Counted from the first letter of the stretch, positions 51,411-60,464 are shown. The stretch is DNA of 64,000 nt from Bradyrhizobium sp. 21 (GCF_023073335.1 NZ_JADPJG010000002.1:1021664-1085663); one strand, 5' to 3'. Program-made: numbers and translations. Notes: generated by a model not told the origin, from the letters alone.

Positions 51411-52055
51411 CTAGATCTTGATGAAATTGTGCGCCGCCAGCGCGCCGAAGGGCAGTGTTGCCAATCGTCCGCCGACGTCGAGCGAGCCCAGATCTACCGG
51501 GAAGAAGCCGGTGCTTTCGATGAGCTTGCGAACCTCGACCTTTGCGGCAGCGTCATCACCCGAGTAGAACAGCACATGCCGGCCGCCCGCCACGTCCGGG
51601 TTCGACAGCGCCGCGGCGTCGTTATGGTTGAATGCCTTGACCACGCGGGCGCCCGGAACGAACTGGCTGAAGATCTCGCTCGAATGCTTGTCACCGAGAT
51701 CGACGGCCTTGATGCCGTAGGCCGCGAGCGGATTGCTCGGGCCCTTCGCATCCGGCGAATTGGGATCGAGGAATTCCACCGGGTTGGTGGCGTCGACGAC
51801 GATGCGACCGTTCCAGGCCGGCAAGCGGCTGAACACCTTCTCCACTTCGGTCCAGCGCACAGCGGCGATGACGATATCGGCGCTTGCTGCCGCTTCCACG
51901 GTGCCGGCCTTGATCGAAGGGCCGAGTTCCTGAACCAGCGAGGCCAACGATTCCGGTCCGCGGCTGTTCGAAATCGTGGCCGAGATTCCTTTTTTGGCCA
52001 AGGCGCGTGCGAGGTTCGAGCCGAGGGCGCCAGAACCGATGATACCAATACTCAT
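51411..52055 (-). CDS. NADP-binding protein, F420H2:NADP oxidoreductase-like
   Basis: A 214-residue Rossmann protein: SIGIIGSGALGSNLARALAKKGISATISNSRG, DATNPVEFLDPNSPDAKG, VVKAFNHND and VLFYSGDDAAAKVEVRKLIESTGFFPVDLGSLDVG. It is the third paralogue of its kind in the window. It is convergent with the DsbA-MBL-NTF2 transcript and follows the Rrf2 gene on the same strand (140-base gap). Confidence 0.82.
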   Translation of the reverse strand: MSIGIIGSGALGSNLARALAKKGISATISNSRGPESLASLVQELGPSIKAGTVEAAASADIVIAAVRWTEVEKVFSRLPAWNGRIVVDATNPVEFLDPNSPDAKGPSNPLAAYGIKAVDLGDKHSSEIFSQFVPGARVVKAFNHNDAAALSNPDVAGGRHVLFYSGDDAAAKVEVRKLIESTGFFPVDLGSLDVGGRLATLPFGALAAHNFIKI

Positions 52056-52195
52056 AAGGAACTCCTGTGAGGTGAGGGGCTGGGAAAGCAGGACCGCCAG
52101 CGCCCCGAAGGCTGGTCGGCTATTGCGGCTAGATGCCGTTCGGCATCAAAGTGATTATGTGTCGATTACGTGATGACATTTATGGGCAAAACAAG

Positions 52196-52642
52196 TCACC
52201 AGGCGAGCGGAATGGAGAACTTGCCCAGCCGCGCCACTTCGGCCGCAACATCCGCCACCGTCGTTTTTGCGAGTTCGGCTTCGAGCGCTTTGCGCGCCCG
52301 ATCGAGGGCGGGTTGTATCGCCTCGAGGATGTTGCCGCCGACTGCGCAACTGTCGCAGGGCGGAGTCCGGTGCAGCGAAAACAGCTCCGTGTCCTCGACC
52401 GCCGCATAGACATCGAGCAGCCGTATCTTTTTTGCCGGTTTCGCCAGCAAGGAGCCGCCCCCCGCTCCGAGCTGCGAACGCGTCAGCCCGGCATCGCTCA
52501 GACGCGACAACAGCCCGCGGATCACGACCGCGCCGGTGTTTGCCGACCAGGCGAGATCTTCGGACCGCAGCGGCTTTCCGTCACTTACGGCAAGTCCGGT
52601 GAGGATATGAACGGCGACGGCGAAGCGGGTGCTGGTCGGCAT
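52196..52642 (-). CDS. Rrf2 family transcriptional regulator
   Basis: A 148-residue winged-helix regulator: TRFAVAVHILTGLAVSDGKPLRSEDLAWSANTGAVVIRGLLSRL is the Rrf2 HTH. Only two cysteines are seen in the usual ligand area (CDSCAVG, about 96-99), fewer than the three of IscR-type iron-sulfur sensors, so a thiol switch or ligand-binding role like YwnA/SaiR is more likely. It probably controls itself and perhaps the reductase-like gene downstream. Confidence 0.88.
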   Translation of the reverse strand: MPTSTRFAVAVHILTGLAVSDGKPLRSEDLAWSANTGAVVIRGLLSRLSDAGLTRSQLGAGGGSLLAKPAKKIRLLDVYAAVEDTELFSLHRTPPCDSCAVGGNILEAIQPALDRARKALEAELAKTTVADVAAEVARLGKFSIPLAW

Positions 52643-53007
52643 GATGATCTCGTTTGTGTGTAACCATCACTATGACACACTATCGGCGATGTCAACACTC
52701 GTGGGTTCGCAAACGCGGCCGATAACTATCGCTGCCCATCGTGCCGGGCTGATCTGCTCCAACGCCGCGATCTCATGTCGCCCTCGCGCCGGTGCCCAAT
52801 TGTCGCACCCACGTTGTGAACCGCTTCACACACACGCTCACATGAATACTGCGATAGAGTACCTGTTGTGATTGTGCGTGGTGAATTGGGTTGGTTGACC
52901 TACCCGCCGCCACGTCGGCTTGAAATGAGCTGCACACGCTCGAGCGACATGTTGAAATAGCCATCGACCGGCCGATCGCGCCGGTTGGTGAAAGCTATGG
53001 AGACACT
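52643..53007. other. Gene-free stretch upstream of the lipocalin-like gene
   Basis: This 365-base gap between divergent genes holds the Rrf2 operator-like repeat (52656-52680) near one end. Around 52800-52860 there are runs such as CACACACGCTCACATG. No gene can be supported. Confidence 0.5.
52656..52680. promoter_or_regulatory. Inverted repeat upstream of the Rrf2 gene
   Basis: GTGTGT (52656-52661) and ACACAC (52675-52680) form a perfect 6-base inverted repeat with a 13-base spacer, 14 bases before the Rrf2 start codon, a position expected for autorepression. Confidence 0.5.
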
Positions 53008-53304
53008 ATGGCTGACAAACACGAACAGAGCCTGGTTGGTACGTGGACCAAAGCCACAGCTTCTGCGTGCGCGGACAAATATCCCGCCACCGTCATCTTC
53101 TCGACCGGCACCTACCGCGGCACACGCGGACCAGGGCAGGGCATGGTGTGGTGGGACGCGGGAATCTACCGTCTCGAAGATTCCAAGACACTCGTCGTCG
53201 GGACGGCGACTGATGAACTCGTGACGTATCAATTTTCACTGCAGGCCGACCAATTTGAGTTTACGGATTCAGAGAGCTGCCATGTGATTTATCGGCGCGC
53301 GTAG
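53008..53304 (+). CDS. Small lipocalin-like hypothetical protein
   Basis: A 98-residue beta-rich protein. LVGTWTKA at the start, IYRLEDSKTLVVGT in the middle and YQFSLQADQFEFTDSESCHVIYRR at the end resemble the GTW opening and antiparallel strands of small lipocalin/calycin proteins. No signal peptide. ATGGAGACACT precedes the start. It lies 101 bases upstream of the metzincin-like gene on the same strand and probably shares its transcript. Confidence 0.65.
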   Translation: MADKHEQSLVGTWTKATASACADKYPATVIFSTGTYRGTRGPGQGMVWWDAGIYRLEDSKTLVVGTATDELVTYQFSLQADQFEFTDSESCHVIYRRA

Positions 53305-53405
53305 CATTGCGCACGCCCTGGCTGACCGAAATAACGCGGGTGTACCCGCGAACGAGCCCGCTGCTCACGTCGATCGCCTGCGTTTTCCAACGAGGAGAAG
53401 ACGAC

Positions 53406-55682
53406 ATGTGCAATTGCTCAGAGCACGAAGCCAGTGGCAGCCTTTCAAAGATGACAGCGGCGTCGGTCGAACCGGCGATGAAGCCGCTGGTGCCGCTGTC
53501 GCGGCAGATCAGCTTCAGCGACGACGATTCCGGCGACCAGCCGGCATCAACCGATCTGCATCCCATTCCGCCGTTCAGGCTGTGCAAGCTCGATTTTCGC
53601 GAAGGCTGCTACCAGATCAACTTCAGGCCGACGGCGGGCTTCGTGTCGTTCGAAGGCACGCTGCGCGTCGATCGTTCGGCGCCCGACGGCGGTGCGGACC
53701 ATCTGATCGTCAGCGGCGATCTCTACTCGAAGCGGCCGGTGATCGGTCCGATCCCGGGTCCAGTGCTGCCTGTGGGTGACGCGGACGAAGATGACGCGGC
53801 GGAGGCATCGGGACTGACGAGCCTCGCCGGTTCGCTCAGCGCGCTCGATAACCTCATCATTCCGTCTCCGATCCTCAGGCCGAGGATCCCGATCTTTCCC
53901 CGCGCGCGCTATCACTCCTATCTCAGGGTGACCAGCGTGTCCGCGCCGGTCGCGGTCCCGTTCCCCAGGAAGTGCGAGCTGACGATCACAGCCGAGCAGT
54001 TCAATTACACGCAGCCGCCGGCCGGCCAGTTCAAGGGTACGTTCCCGAATACGCCGTCGCGCACCGTGACGATGAAGCTGTCGAAAGTGCCGGCGCCGTT
54101 TCCGTTCTCCCTGACGGGCGGACCGTTCTATCAGGGCCGGCTGTTCGAGGGCGGCGTGGACAAGGGCAGCATCACGCTCGCCTGGGTGTCAAAGTTCTTC
54201 CGTCGCGCAACCCTGGAGATCGATACGCTGGTCGGCGCTGTCAGGCCTGCACCGGTGCCCGATGGCGCCGGCGGCACGGAGTTCTTCGACACGGTCTTCG
54301 CGAAGACCGGCTGGCAGCTGAGCGTCGTGCAGGATCAGCTCAACATCCCCGTGCCATCAGGCGTGGTCGCGACCAATTGCTGGAGCTCTGCGGATTTGCA
54401 CGCGCTGATGACCAATGTGCGCAACCCCGCGACGAACCTCGACGCCGAGTGGCGCGTGCACATGATTGTCGTGCCCGCAAAACTCGGCTGCTCGCGCGGC
54501 ATCATGTACGATCAGATCGGCGTTCCCCGCGAAGGCTGCGCCAGCTTCTCCGATGACGGTTATCCCGTCTCGGACTCCTCGAACTTCGGTCTGGCCGCCA
54601 ACAAGAAGCAGCGCGACGTGCCGCGGGCGTTCCTGCGCAGTGCGACCCACGAGCTGACGCACACCCTGAACCAGATTCACCAGGAGCAGGAAACGGCGGC
54701 CGACAACTCGATCATGACCACGACGCCGAGTGTGGCGGACGTGCTCGGTGGTCCGGCAACCGGTGCACCCGGCGTATTCCCGGATCAGATCAAGCTCGCG
54801 CACAACACCAACGTCCGTCATCACCTCAACCACATGCCGGATCCGGTCATTCGCCCGGGCGGATGGCCGTTCGCAAGCTGGTTCCCGACCGGTGCGCCGC
54901 AAGCCGCCGATAGGCACGACTTCGATTCCTCGGAGCTGGCGCTGACGGTGACCGCCACAACCGACCGCGTCGCGCTCGGCCAGCCGCTGGATTTGTCGTG
55001 GACGATGACGAACAATAGCGGCGTGTCGCTGCGCGCGCCGAACGACGTCAGCACCGAGGCCTTGTTCGCATCGATCACCGTCACCGATGCCGAGGGCCGC
55101 GAGCGTCCGGTCAGGCCCTTTGTCATCCTGTGCGAACACGCGAAGCTGAGCGAACTCGAGGCAGGCCAAAGCGTCGAGGGTTCGGCAAAAGTGTTCTGGA
55201 GCACAGCGGGCTTTGCCTTCGAGCGACCGGGCCGCTATCGAGTCGATGTCGCGGTCTCGTGGTCGGCGCAAGGCGTGATGGTGGGCGTGCAGTCGGGCAT
55301 CGACGTGTTTGTTGATTACCCGACCAGCAATACCGACAACCATTCGGCCAACCTCGTGCTGCATCCCGATGTCGGCAAATGGGTGGCGCTCGGCGGCGAG
55401 GCCTATCACCTCGGCGAAGCGTGCCGACGGCTGCAGGCTCTCAGTCAGACCGCCGCGCCAGCACACGCGCGCGCAATGGCCGCCCCTGGCGACGGCGCGG
55501 CCGCGCCGAGCGTGCTCGACGGTTTTGCCGATCTGCTGCCGGACCGCGCCAAGCTCGCCAGACTGCGCCCCGAACTGACCGCTGGCGCAGCCGGCGGTGC
55601 GGACCGCGGATCGGCACGAACCGCCGCGCCAGGACGTAAACGCGCGGCGAAGGCAAAGAAGCGCACGGGGCGAAAGGGGTAA
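53406..55682 (+). CDS. Large metzincin-like metallopeptidase of unknown family
   Basis: A 758-residue protein with no signal peptide and a Cys-rich start (MCNCSEHEAS). A beta-rich N-terminal region (about 45-310) precedes a peptidase motif HELTHTLNQIH at His415-His425, which matches metzincin HExxHxxGxxH except Asn for Gly; NSIMT at about 434-438 could be the Met-turn. Residues about 505-640 look like an Ig-like beta domain (LDLSWTMTNNSG). The last 20 residues are Arg/Lys-rich. CGAGGAGAAG supports the start at 53406. I do not recognise the full-length architecture. Confidence 0.75.
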   Translation: MCNCSEHEASGSLSKMTAASVEPAMKPLVPLSRQISFSDDDSGDQPASTDLHPIPPFRLCKLDFREGCYQINFRPTAGFVSFEGTLRVDRSAPDGGADHLIVSGDLYSKRPVIGPIPGPVLPVGDADEDDAAEASGLTSLAGSLSALDNLIIPSPILRPRIPIFPRARYHSYLRVTSVSAPVAVPFPRKCELTITAEQFNYTQPPAGQFKGTFPNTPSRTVTMKLSKVPAPFPFSLTGGPFYQGRLFEGGVDKGSITLAWVSKFFRRATLEIDTLVGAVRPAPVPDGAGGTEFFDTVFAKTGWQLSVVQDQLNIPVPSGVVATNCWSSADLHALMTNVRNPATNLDAEWRVHMIVVPAKLGCSRGIMYDQIGVPREGCASFSDDGYPVSDSSNFGLAANKKQRDVPRAFLRSATHELTHTLNQIHQEQETAADNSIMTTTPSVADVLGGPATGAPGVFPDQIKLAHNTNVRHHLNHMPDPVIRPGGWPFASWFPTGAPQAADRHDFDSSELALTVTATTDRVALGQPLDLSWTMTNNSGVSLRAPNDVSTEALFASITVTDAEGRERPVRPFVILCEHAKLSELEAGQSVEGSAKVFWSTAGFAFERPGRYRVDVAVSWSAQGVMVGVQSGIDVFVDYPTSNTDNHSANLVLHPDVGKWVALGGEAYHLGEACRRLQALSQTAAPAHARAMAAPGDGAAAPSVLDGFADLLPDRAKLARLRPELTAGAAGGADRGSARTAAPGRKRAAKAKKRTGRKG

Positions 55683-55868
55683 CGGGTTTCCCCCAAGCCC
55701 GGCGAACACCGTCAATGTCAAGGGCGACGGCCGCAGCCACAACGAAGTCGTGGACCTGCGCGCTGTCGCCTCGGCAACAGGATTGATGGAACCCACGCCA
55801 AACCGCAAGATCGGTCGAGCGTGTCATGGCCGTCAGCGACTAGATGGAGCCGCCACGGAGGAGGGACG

Positions 55869-56750
55869 ATGACGGCGGCGCTGCGAAACTATCAGGACCG
55901 GATGCGACGGGTGCTGGACCATATCGACCGGCATCTCGACGGAGATCTGGACCTGGACGGCTTAAGCGCTGTTGCCGCCTTCTCGAAATTTCATTTCCAC
56001 CGGCAATTTTCGGCAACCTTCGGGCTGTCCGTGCATCGCTATGTCCAACTGGTCCGCATGAAGCGCGCTTCGCATCAGCTGGCCTATCTGGGCGCCCACA
56101 GCGTCACGGACATCGCGATGGATGCCGGTTACGACGCACCGGACGCCTTCGCCCGCGCCTTTCGGCAACGGTTCGGGCAATCGCCGTCGTCGTTCCGGAA
56201 GTCTCCCGACTGGGAGCCGTGGCTTGCGGCCTTCGGGCCTCTCGACAACGCAAGGAGCAAGCTCATGCAAAAGACCTTTACGACTGACGACGTGACGATC
56301 CGCGATGTGCCGCCTACGCCGGTGGCGATCATGGAGCACCGGGGCGAGCCGGCGATGCTCGGCGCCACCATCCAGCGGTTCATCGCGTGGCGCAGGGCAG
56401 CTAACCTGCACCCCAGGACAAGTCCGACCTTCAATGTCTGGCGCTCCGAGCGGCGCCCTGCCTTGCCCGCCGATTACAGCGTCGATCTCTGCGTCGGGAC
56501 CGACCAGCCGATCGAGGCGAACGGCGAAGAGATCAAGGCCGGCGAGATCCCCGGCGGACGCTGTGCGGTGCTGCGCGTCGTCGGCTACACCGACAATCTG
56601 GAGCCCGCAGCGCTCTACCTTTATCGCGACTGGCTTCCGGCCAGCGGCGAGGAAGCGCGCGACTTCCCGATCTATTGCCAGCGGCTGAGCTTCTTCCCGG
56701 AGGTGCCGGAGCATGAGGCGGTCGCGGATCTTTTTCTGCCGCTGAAATAG
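55869..56750 (+). CDS. AraC family regulator with a GyrI-like C-terminal domain
   Basis: A 293-residue regulator of the Rob/SoxS-with-GyrI layout. The double HTH is at the N-terminus (about 8-110: DGLSAVAAFSKFHFHRQFSATFGLS and VTDIAMDAGYDAPDAFARAFRQRFGQSP). Residues about 135-293 form a GyrI/SbmC-like small-molecule-binding domain (VTIRDVPPTPVAIMEHRG at its start). Such proteins sense toxic small molecules. The start at 55869 has GGAGGAGGGAC. The gap to the metzincin-like gene is 186 bases. Confidence 0.9.
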   Translation: MTAALRNYQDRMRRVLDHIDRHLDGDLDLDGLSAVAAFSKFHFHRQFSATFGLSVHRYVQLVRMKRASHQLAYLGAHSVTDIAMDAGYDAPDAFARAFRQRFGQSPSSFRKSPDWEPWLAAFGPLDNARSKLMQKTFTTDDVTIRDVPPTPVAIMEHRGEPAMLGATIQRFIAWRRAANLHPRTSPTFNVWRSERRPALPADYSVDLCVGTDQPIEANGEEIKAGEIPGGRCAVLRVVGYTDNLEPAALYLYRDWLPASGEEARDFPIYCQRLSFFPEVPEHEAVADLFLPLK

Positions 56751-56762
56751 ATGCGTAGTGGG

Positions 56763-56872
56763 TAGGGTGGATTAGCCAACGGCTGCGCGAAGCGCAGTCC
56801 GTGGGCGTAATCCACCCTCTTTCGTCGCGCGCGCTGATAGATGGCGGGTTACGCTCCGCTAACCCGCCCTAC
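56763..56872. repeat. Palindromic repeats between convergent genes, family F
   Basis: AGGGTGGATTAGCCAACG and CGTAATCCACCCT are inverted copies; right after, GCGGGTTA-CGCTCCGC-TAACCCGC forms a second clean hairpin at 56844-56867. It lies between the AraC and esterase stops and may terminate both. Confidence 0.72.
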
Positions 56873-56877
56873 GACGC

Positions 56878-58422
56878 TTACGCCACCTCACGCCAACGCA
56901 ACGGCAATACGCCGTCCTGCCTGAAACGGTCGAGGAAGCGGAAGCGGGCCGCTTGCGGATTGGGACGCGCTTCGATCGCTTTATCCAGGATCTGCACGAC
57001 GTCTGTCTCGTCATAAGCGGGCCAGGGTGGCAGGCCTGATCCGTTCGGATCGCCATGCGCCGCGAAATTCACCCAATAGTCCATCAGCGTCCGCGCCAGG
57101 GCGCGGTCCTCGTCGGCCGGTAGCGTCGTGCTGCCGATCACCTGTTGTGGTGTCAATGTGCCGAACACGAACGGGATTTCGGTGACGTGCGAGGCGATTG
57201 GCGTGTAGGGCGAGGTATAGCTGAAGTGATAGCCGTAGACGGGCGCACGTCCCCCGCGTCGATGCAGCCTCAGCCACTGCCAGCACTGCTCGCCGACCAC
57301 ATAATCGCCCGTGAGTGCGGCCGCGGAAGCCTTGGCCTCCGCGTCGGTCGCTGCGGGGTAGACTTTCAGCAAGTCGGCCATGTGTTCCTTGCCGAACATC
57401 TCCTCGACTGCTGTGAGAAAGGCCCGCGCAGATTGATCGGGCAATGACTGTGAGGTGAAAGGGAATTCCTCGGCGGCATTCCAGCCCGCCAGCAAGGGGA
57501 TGTGCATCTGCTCGCCGCGCAGGAAGCGCCGCGCGGGCACGTCAGGCACAACATGATGATCGATACTCGGTGAGAATGCGGTCACGACGGGGCTGGTTCT
57601 GAAACTCCATGGCGCGGCTGCATTCAACTGGTCGGCCGGCATGGCGCGCAAGGCCGCGATAGACCCGTTGCCCTGTTGCCGGGCGAACGCGAGACCACGC
57701 GCGCGGGCTTCTTCAAAGCTCTGCATTGGGCCGTGCTTGCCGTCCCAGAACGCGCCGCTCTGTCCAATGGCCTTGTGAAACAGTCCGTGCGCGAGCGGCG
57801 AGGCCATCAGGACGCCGACGGCCATGGCGCCGGCGGATTCGCCGAACAGGGTGACGTTGTCGGGGTCGCCGCCAAAGCCGGCGATATTGGCCTTCACCCA
57901 GCGCAGCGCCATCAATTGATCCTGCAGGCCGTAATTGCCTGAGGGTGCCTCCCGATCGAGATCGGGATGGGCGAGAAAGCCGAGGATGCCGAGGCGATAA
58001 TTGAAGCTGACGACGACGGCACCTTTGGCGGCCAACGCGCCGCCGTCCGTCGCGGGGTTGGCCGAGGAGCCGAACTGAAAGCCGCCGCCGTGAATCCATA
58101 CCATCACAGGCCGCTTCTCGTCCGCGTGTTTCGCCGCGGTCCAGACATTGAGATAGAGGCAATCCTCGTCGCGCGGTCCCGGCCGCTGGTCGTTTTCGAG
58201 CGCCGATAGACACCCCGCGCCGAATGTAAGCGCGTCGCGCACGCCGTCCCACGGCGCCGGCGGCTGCGGTGCGCACCAGCGCAAAGGCCCGACCGGGGGC
58301 GCTGCGTAGGGGATGCCTTTGAACGCCAGCACGCCACGTGCGTCGCACGAGCCGCCACGCACGCACCCGGCTTGTGTGTGGACCTCGCGTTCGGCTGCTG
58401 TCGCGGTCGTGAAGGCATCCAT
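56878..58422 (-). CDS. Type B carboxylesterase
   Basis: A 514-residue alpha/beta-hydrolase of the carboxylesterase/cholinesterase family. FKGIPYAAPPVGPLRW, EDCLYLNVWTA, oxyanion hole WIHGGGFQFGS and the nucleophile elbow FGESAGA (Ser196) are all present. It should hydrolyse carboxylic esters, but the acyl and alcohol parts are open. No signal peptide is apparent from the start at 58422 (MDAFTTATAAER). Divergent from the AraC gene at 58548, which is its likely regulator. Confidence 0.93.
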   Translation of the reverse strand: MDAFTTATAAEREVHTQAGCVRGGSCDARGVLAFKGIPYAAPPVGPLRWCAPQPPAPWDGVRDALTFGAGCLSALENDQRPGPRDEDCLYLNVWTAAKHADEKRPVMVWIHGGGFQFGSSANPATDGGALAAKGAVVVSFNYRLGILGFLAHPDLDREAPSGNYGLQDQLMALRWVKANIAGFGGDPDNVTLFGESAGAMAVGVLMASPLAHGLFHKAIGQSGAFWDGKHGPMQSFEEARARGLAFARQQGNGSIAALRAMPADQLNAAAPWSFRTSPVVTAFSPSIDHHVVPDVPARRFLRGEQMHIPLLAGWNAAEEFPFTSQSLPDQSARAFLTAVEEMFGKEHMADLLKVYPAATDAEAKASAAALTGDYVVGEQCWQWLRLHRRGGRAPVYGYHFSYTSPYTPIASHVTEIPFVFGTLTPQQVIGSTTLPADEDRALARTLMDYWVNFAAHGDPNGSGLPPWPAYDETDVVQILDKAIEARPNPQAARFRFLDRFRQDGVLPLRWREVA

Positions 58423-58547
58423 GGTCGTATCTCTTGATCGCGTGGGCGCGCCTGGTCGCAACCGGGCAGGTTCAGACGGCAGACTATCGACTTTCTTCTC
58501 CGCTCAATTTAGATATTCTGCCAATCAATTACTAGAAACCGGCAAGC

Positions 58548-59339
58548 ATGCGGCAACCCCTCCACTTTCCATGGCTTGATCTCGATGTGGATGATCGCTC
58601 CGCGCCTGTCATCGCCGTGCGCGTTGACGTTGGCGGGAGCAAAGGGGAGGTGCCCGATCACAGCCACCGCAAAGGCCAACTGGTCTTCGCACTGGGAGGT
58701 GCCGTCACTTGTCGCGTTCCCACTGGCCTGTGGATGGTGCCGCCGCATTGCGCGGTGTGGATTCCCGGCGGCATGCAACACAGCAACCTCGCGACAGAAA
58801 ATGCCCGGCTGTTTTTCGTCTACATCGAGCCTGAATTCGTCGCCTTGCCGGCTCGATGCTGTACGCTGTCGATCTCGCCGCTGCTGCGTGAAGTGATCGT
58901 CGAGCTGTCCGATCAGGTCGCCGATGACGAGGCGAGGGTGGACCTCTTGGCGAGCGTCCTGCTCCGCGAGCTGCCCCGCATGCCGGTTCAGCAGCTCCAT
59001 CTGCCGCTCTCGCCCGAGCCGCGGTTGAAGAAAATTGCCGCAGCGCTGGCAAAAGACCCTTCCGACCGCAGGACGCTGGCCGAATGGGCCAAGCGCGTTG
59101 CGCTGAGCGAAAGCAGCCTCGCGCGTCTCATCGTCAAGGAAACGGGGCTGAGCTTCGGGCGCTGGCGCCAGCAATTGCACCTGATCGTCGCCTTGCGGGA
59201 ACTCACCTCCGGCGCCAGCGTGCAGCAGGTATCCGCAGATCTCGGCTATGACTCCGTCGCGGCCTTCATCACCATGTTCAAGAAGGCGCTCGGGAAACCG
59301 CCGGGGAAATATCTGAGCGGCATCTCCCCCTTAATATAA
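58548..59339 (+). CDS. AraC family regulator with N-terminal cupin
   Basis: A 263-residue AraC/XylS-type regulator. N-terminal cupin (about 20-95: HSHRKGQLVFALGGAVTCRV, VPPHCAVWIPGGMQHS) with histidines that may bind metal or ligand; C-terminal double HTH (about 165-260: WAKRVALSESSLARLIVKETGLSF and VQQVSADLGYDSVAAFITMFKKALGKPPGKYL). Divergent from the carboxylesterase. Its stop codon lies inside the inverted repeat ahead of the next operon (59332-59355). Confidence 0.92.
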   Translation: MRQPLHFPWLDLDVDDRSAPVIAVRVDVGGSKGEVPDHSHRKGQLVFALGGAVTCRVPTGLWMVPPHCAVWIPGGMQHSNLATENARLFFVYIEPEFVALPARCCTLSISPLLREVIVELSDQVADDEARVDLLASVLLRELPRMPVQQLHLPLSPEPRLKKIAAALAKDPSDRRTLAEWAKRVALSESSLARLIVKETGLSFGRWRQQLHLIVALRELTSGASVQQVSADLGYDSVAAFITMFKKALGKPPGKYLSGISPLI

Positions 59340-59355
59340 GGTTTGACTTATATTA
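59332..59355. promoter_or_regulatory. Probable ArsR operator overlapping the AraC stop codon
   Basis: TAATATAAG (59332-59340) and CTTATATTA (59347-59355) form a perfect 9-base inverted repeat with a 6-base spacer. TTGACT (59343-59348) and GATATT (59365-59370) could be the -35 and -10 of the SRPBCC-ArsR operon, so a bound dimer would block the promoter. AT-rich palindromes of this kind are typical ArsR/SdpR sites. Confidence 0.65.
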
Positions 59356-59401
59356 GTTTAGACCGATATTCATCCTTGCGAAACGACAGGGAGCAAGCGC
59401 C

Positions 59402-60064
59402 ATGGAGATCGACGTCGCAAGAGTATTGGGGCTGGTTACGCGCTCGGTGAGGAATTTCGAGAAGGACGGGAAAGCGGCCAGTGCGGTGACGCTGACGCGG
59501 CTTTACGAGACCAGCATCGACGATCTCTGGGACGCAGTGACCAGCCAGCAACGCATTCCGCGCTGGTTATTGCCGGTCGAGGGAGACCTTCGGCTCGGCG
59601 GAAAGTACCAGCTCAAGGGGAATGCAGGGGGTACCATCACGGCGTGCACGCCGCCGACCCATTTTTCGGCGACGTGGGAATTCGGCGGCGCGATGAGCTG
59701 GATCGATGTCAAGCTGACGGCAGAACGAAGTCAGGCGCGCTTGACGCTTGAGCACACCGCGATCATCGAGGATCATTGGGAGCAGTTCGGTCCGGGGGCG
59801 GTCGGGATCGGTTGGGATCTCGCCATTGCGGGGCTGGAGCGATACGTTACGACCGGGGCATCGGTCGACCATGAGACGGCCGAGGCATGGATGGTCTCTC
59901 CCGCGGGCAAGGAATTCATGACGAGCAGCGGCGAGAATTGGCGCGTGGCGCACGTCGCAAGCGGCGTGGATCCTGCCTCCGCGAAGCAGCGGTCGGACCG
60001 CACCATCGCTTTTTATCGCGGCGAGACGCCGCCCGAGGTCGCGCATCCGGGCACAGGAAGCTGA
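59402..60064 (+). CDS. SRPBCC/AHSA1-domain protein
   Basis: A 220-residue START-like fold protein: VTLTRLYETSIDDLWDAVTSQQRIPRWLLPVEGDLRLGGKYQLKG is the AHSA1 opening, and the hydrophobic pocket strands continue to about residue 150. Such proteins bind lipids or other hydrophobic molecules, and in bacteria are often paired with an ArsR-type repressor, as here. The first 28 residues precede the domain. Its TGA overlaps the ArsR ATG by one base. Confidence 0.88.
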   Translation: MEIDVARVLGLVTRSVRNFEKDGKAASAVTLTRLYETSIDDLWDAVTSQQRIPRWLLPVEGDLRLGGKYQLKGNAGGTITACTPPTHFSATWEFGGAMSWIDVKLTAERSQARLTLEHTAIIEDHWEQFGPGAVGIGWDLAIAGLERYVTTGASVDHETAEAWMVSPAGKEFMTSSGENWRVAHVASGVDPASAKQRSDRTIAFYRGETPPEVAHPGTGS

Positions 60065-60426
60065 TGCAAATCTTCGAGGTCCTTGCCGATCCCGTGCGCC
60101 GTCGCATCCTCGAGCTGCTGTCGCCCGGGGAAATGGCGTCCGGTGAGGTCGTCGAGGCGATCGGGGCGGAGTTCGGGATCACGCAGGCCGCCGTGTCGCA
60201 GCACCTCAAGGTGCTGCGCGAGAGCGGCTTCGCGACGGTTCGGGCGGAGGCGCAACGACGGCTCTATTCGGTCGACGTCGCGGGGCTTCGCGCGGTCGAC
60301 GCGTGGATCGGTCAGTTCAGGAATTTTTGGGAGCCGAAGCTGGATGCGCTGGCGACGGAGATCGCGCGCGGCAAACGCGAGCGTCGTAACGCGCCCATGA
60401 ACAAGCGGAGCGGGAAGCGGGCGTGA
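60064..60426 (+). CDS. ArsR family transcriptional regulator
   Basis: A 120-residue winged-helix repressor: LADPVRRRILELLSPGEMASGEVVEAIGAEFGITQAAVSQHLKVLRESG is the ArsR HTH. The cysteine metal-sensing motif (CVC) is absent, so it is of the non-metal SdpR-like type usually paired with AHSA1 proteins. The C-terminal tail is basic. It should repress the operon through the palindrome at 59332-59355. Confidence 0.92.
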   Translation: MQIFEVLADPVRRRILELLSPGEMASGEVVEAIGAEFGITQAAVSQHLKVLRESGFATVRAEAQRRLYSVDVAGLRAVDAWIGQFRNFWEPKLDALATEIARGKRERRNAPMNKRSGKRA

Positions 60427-60464
60427 AGGCATCCCGGCAAAGGCAAAGTCGCTATCGCGCCGCT

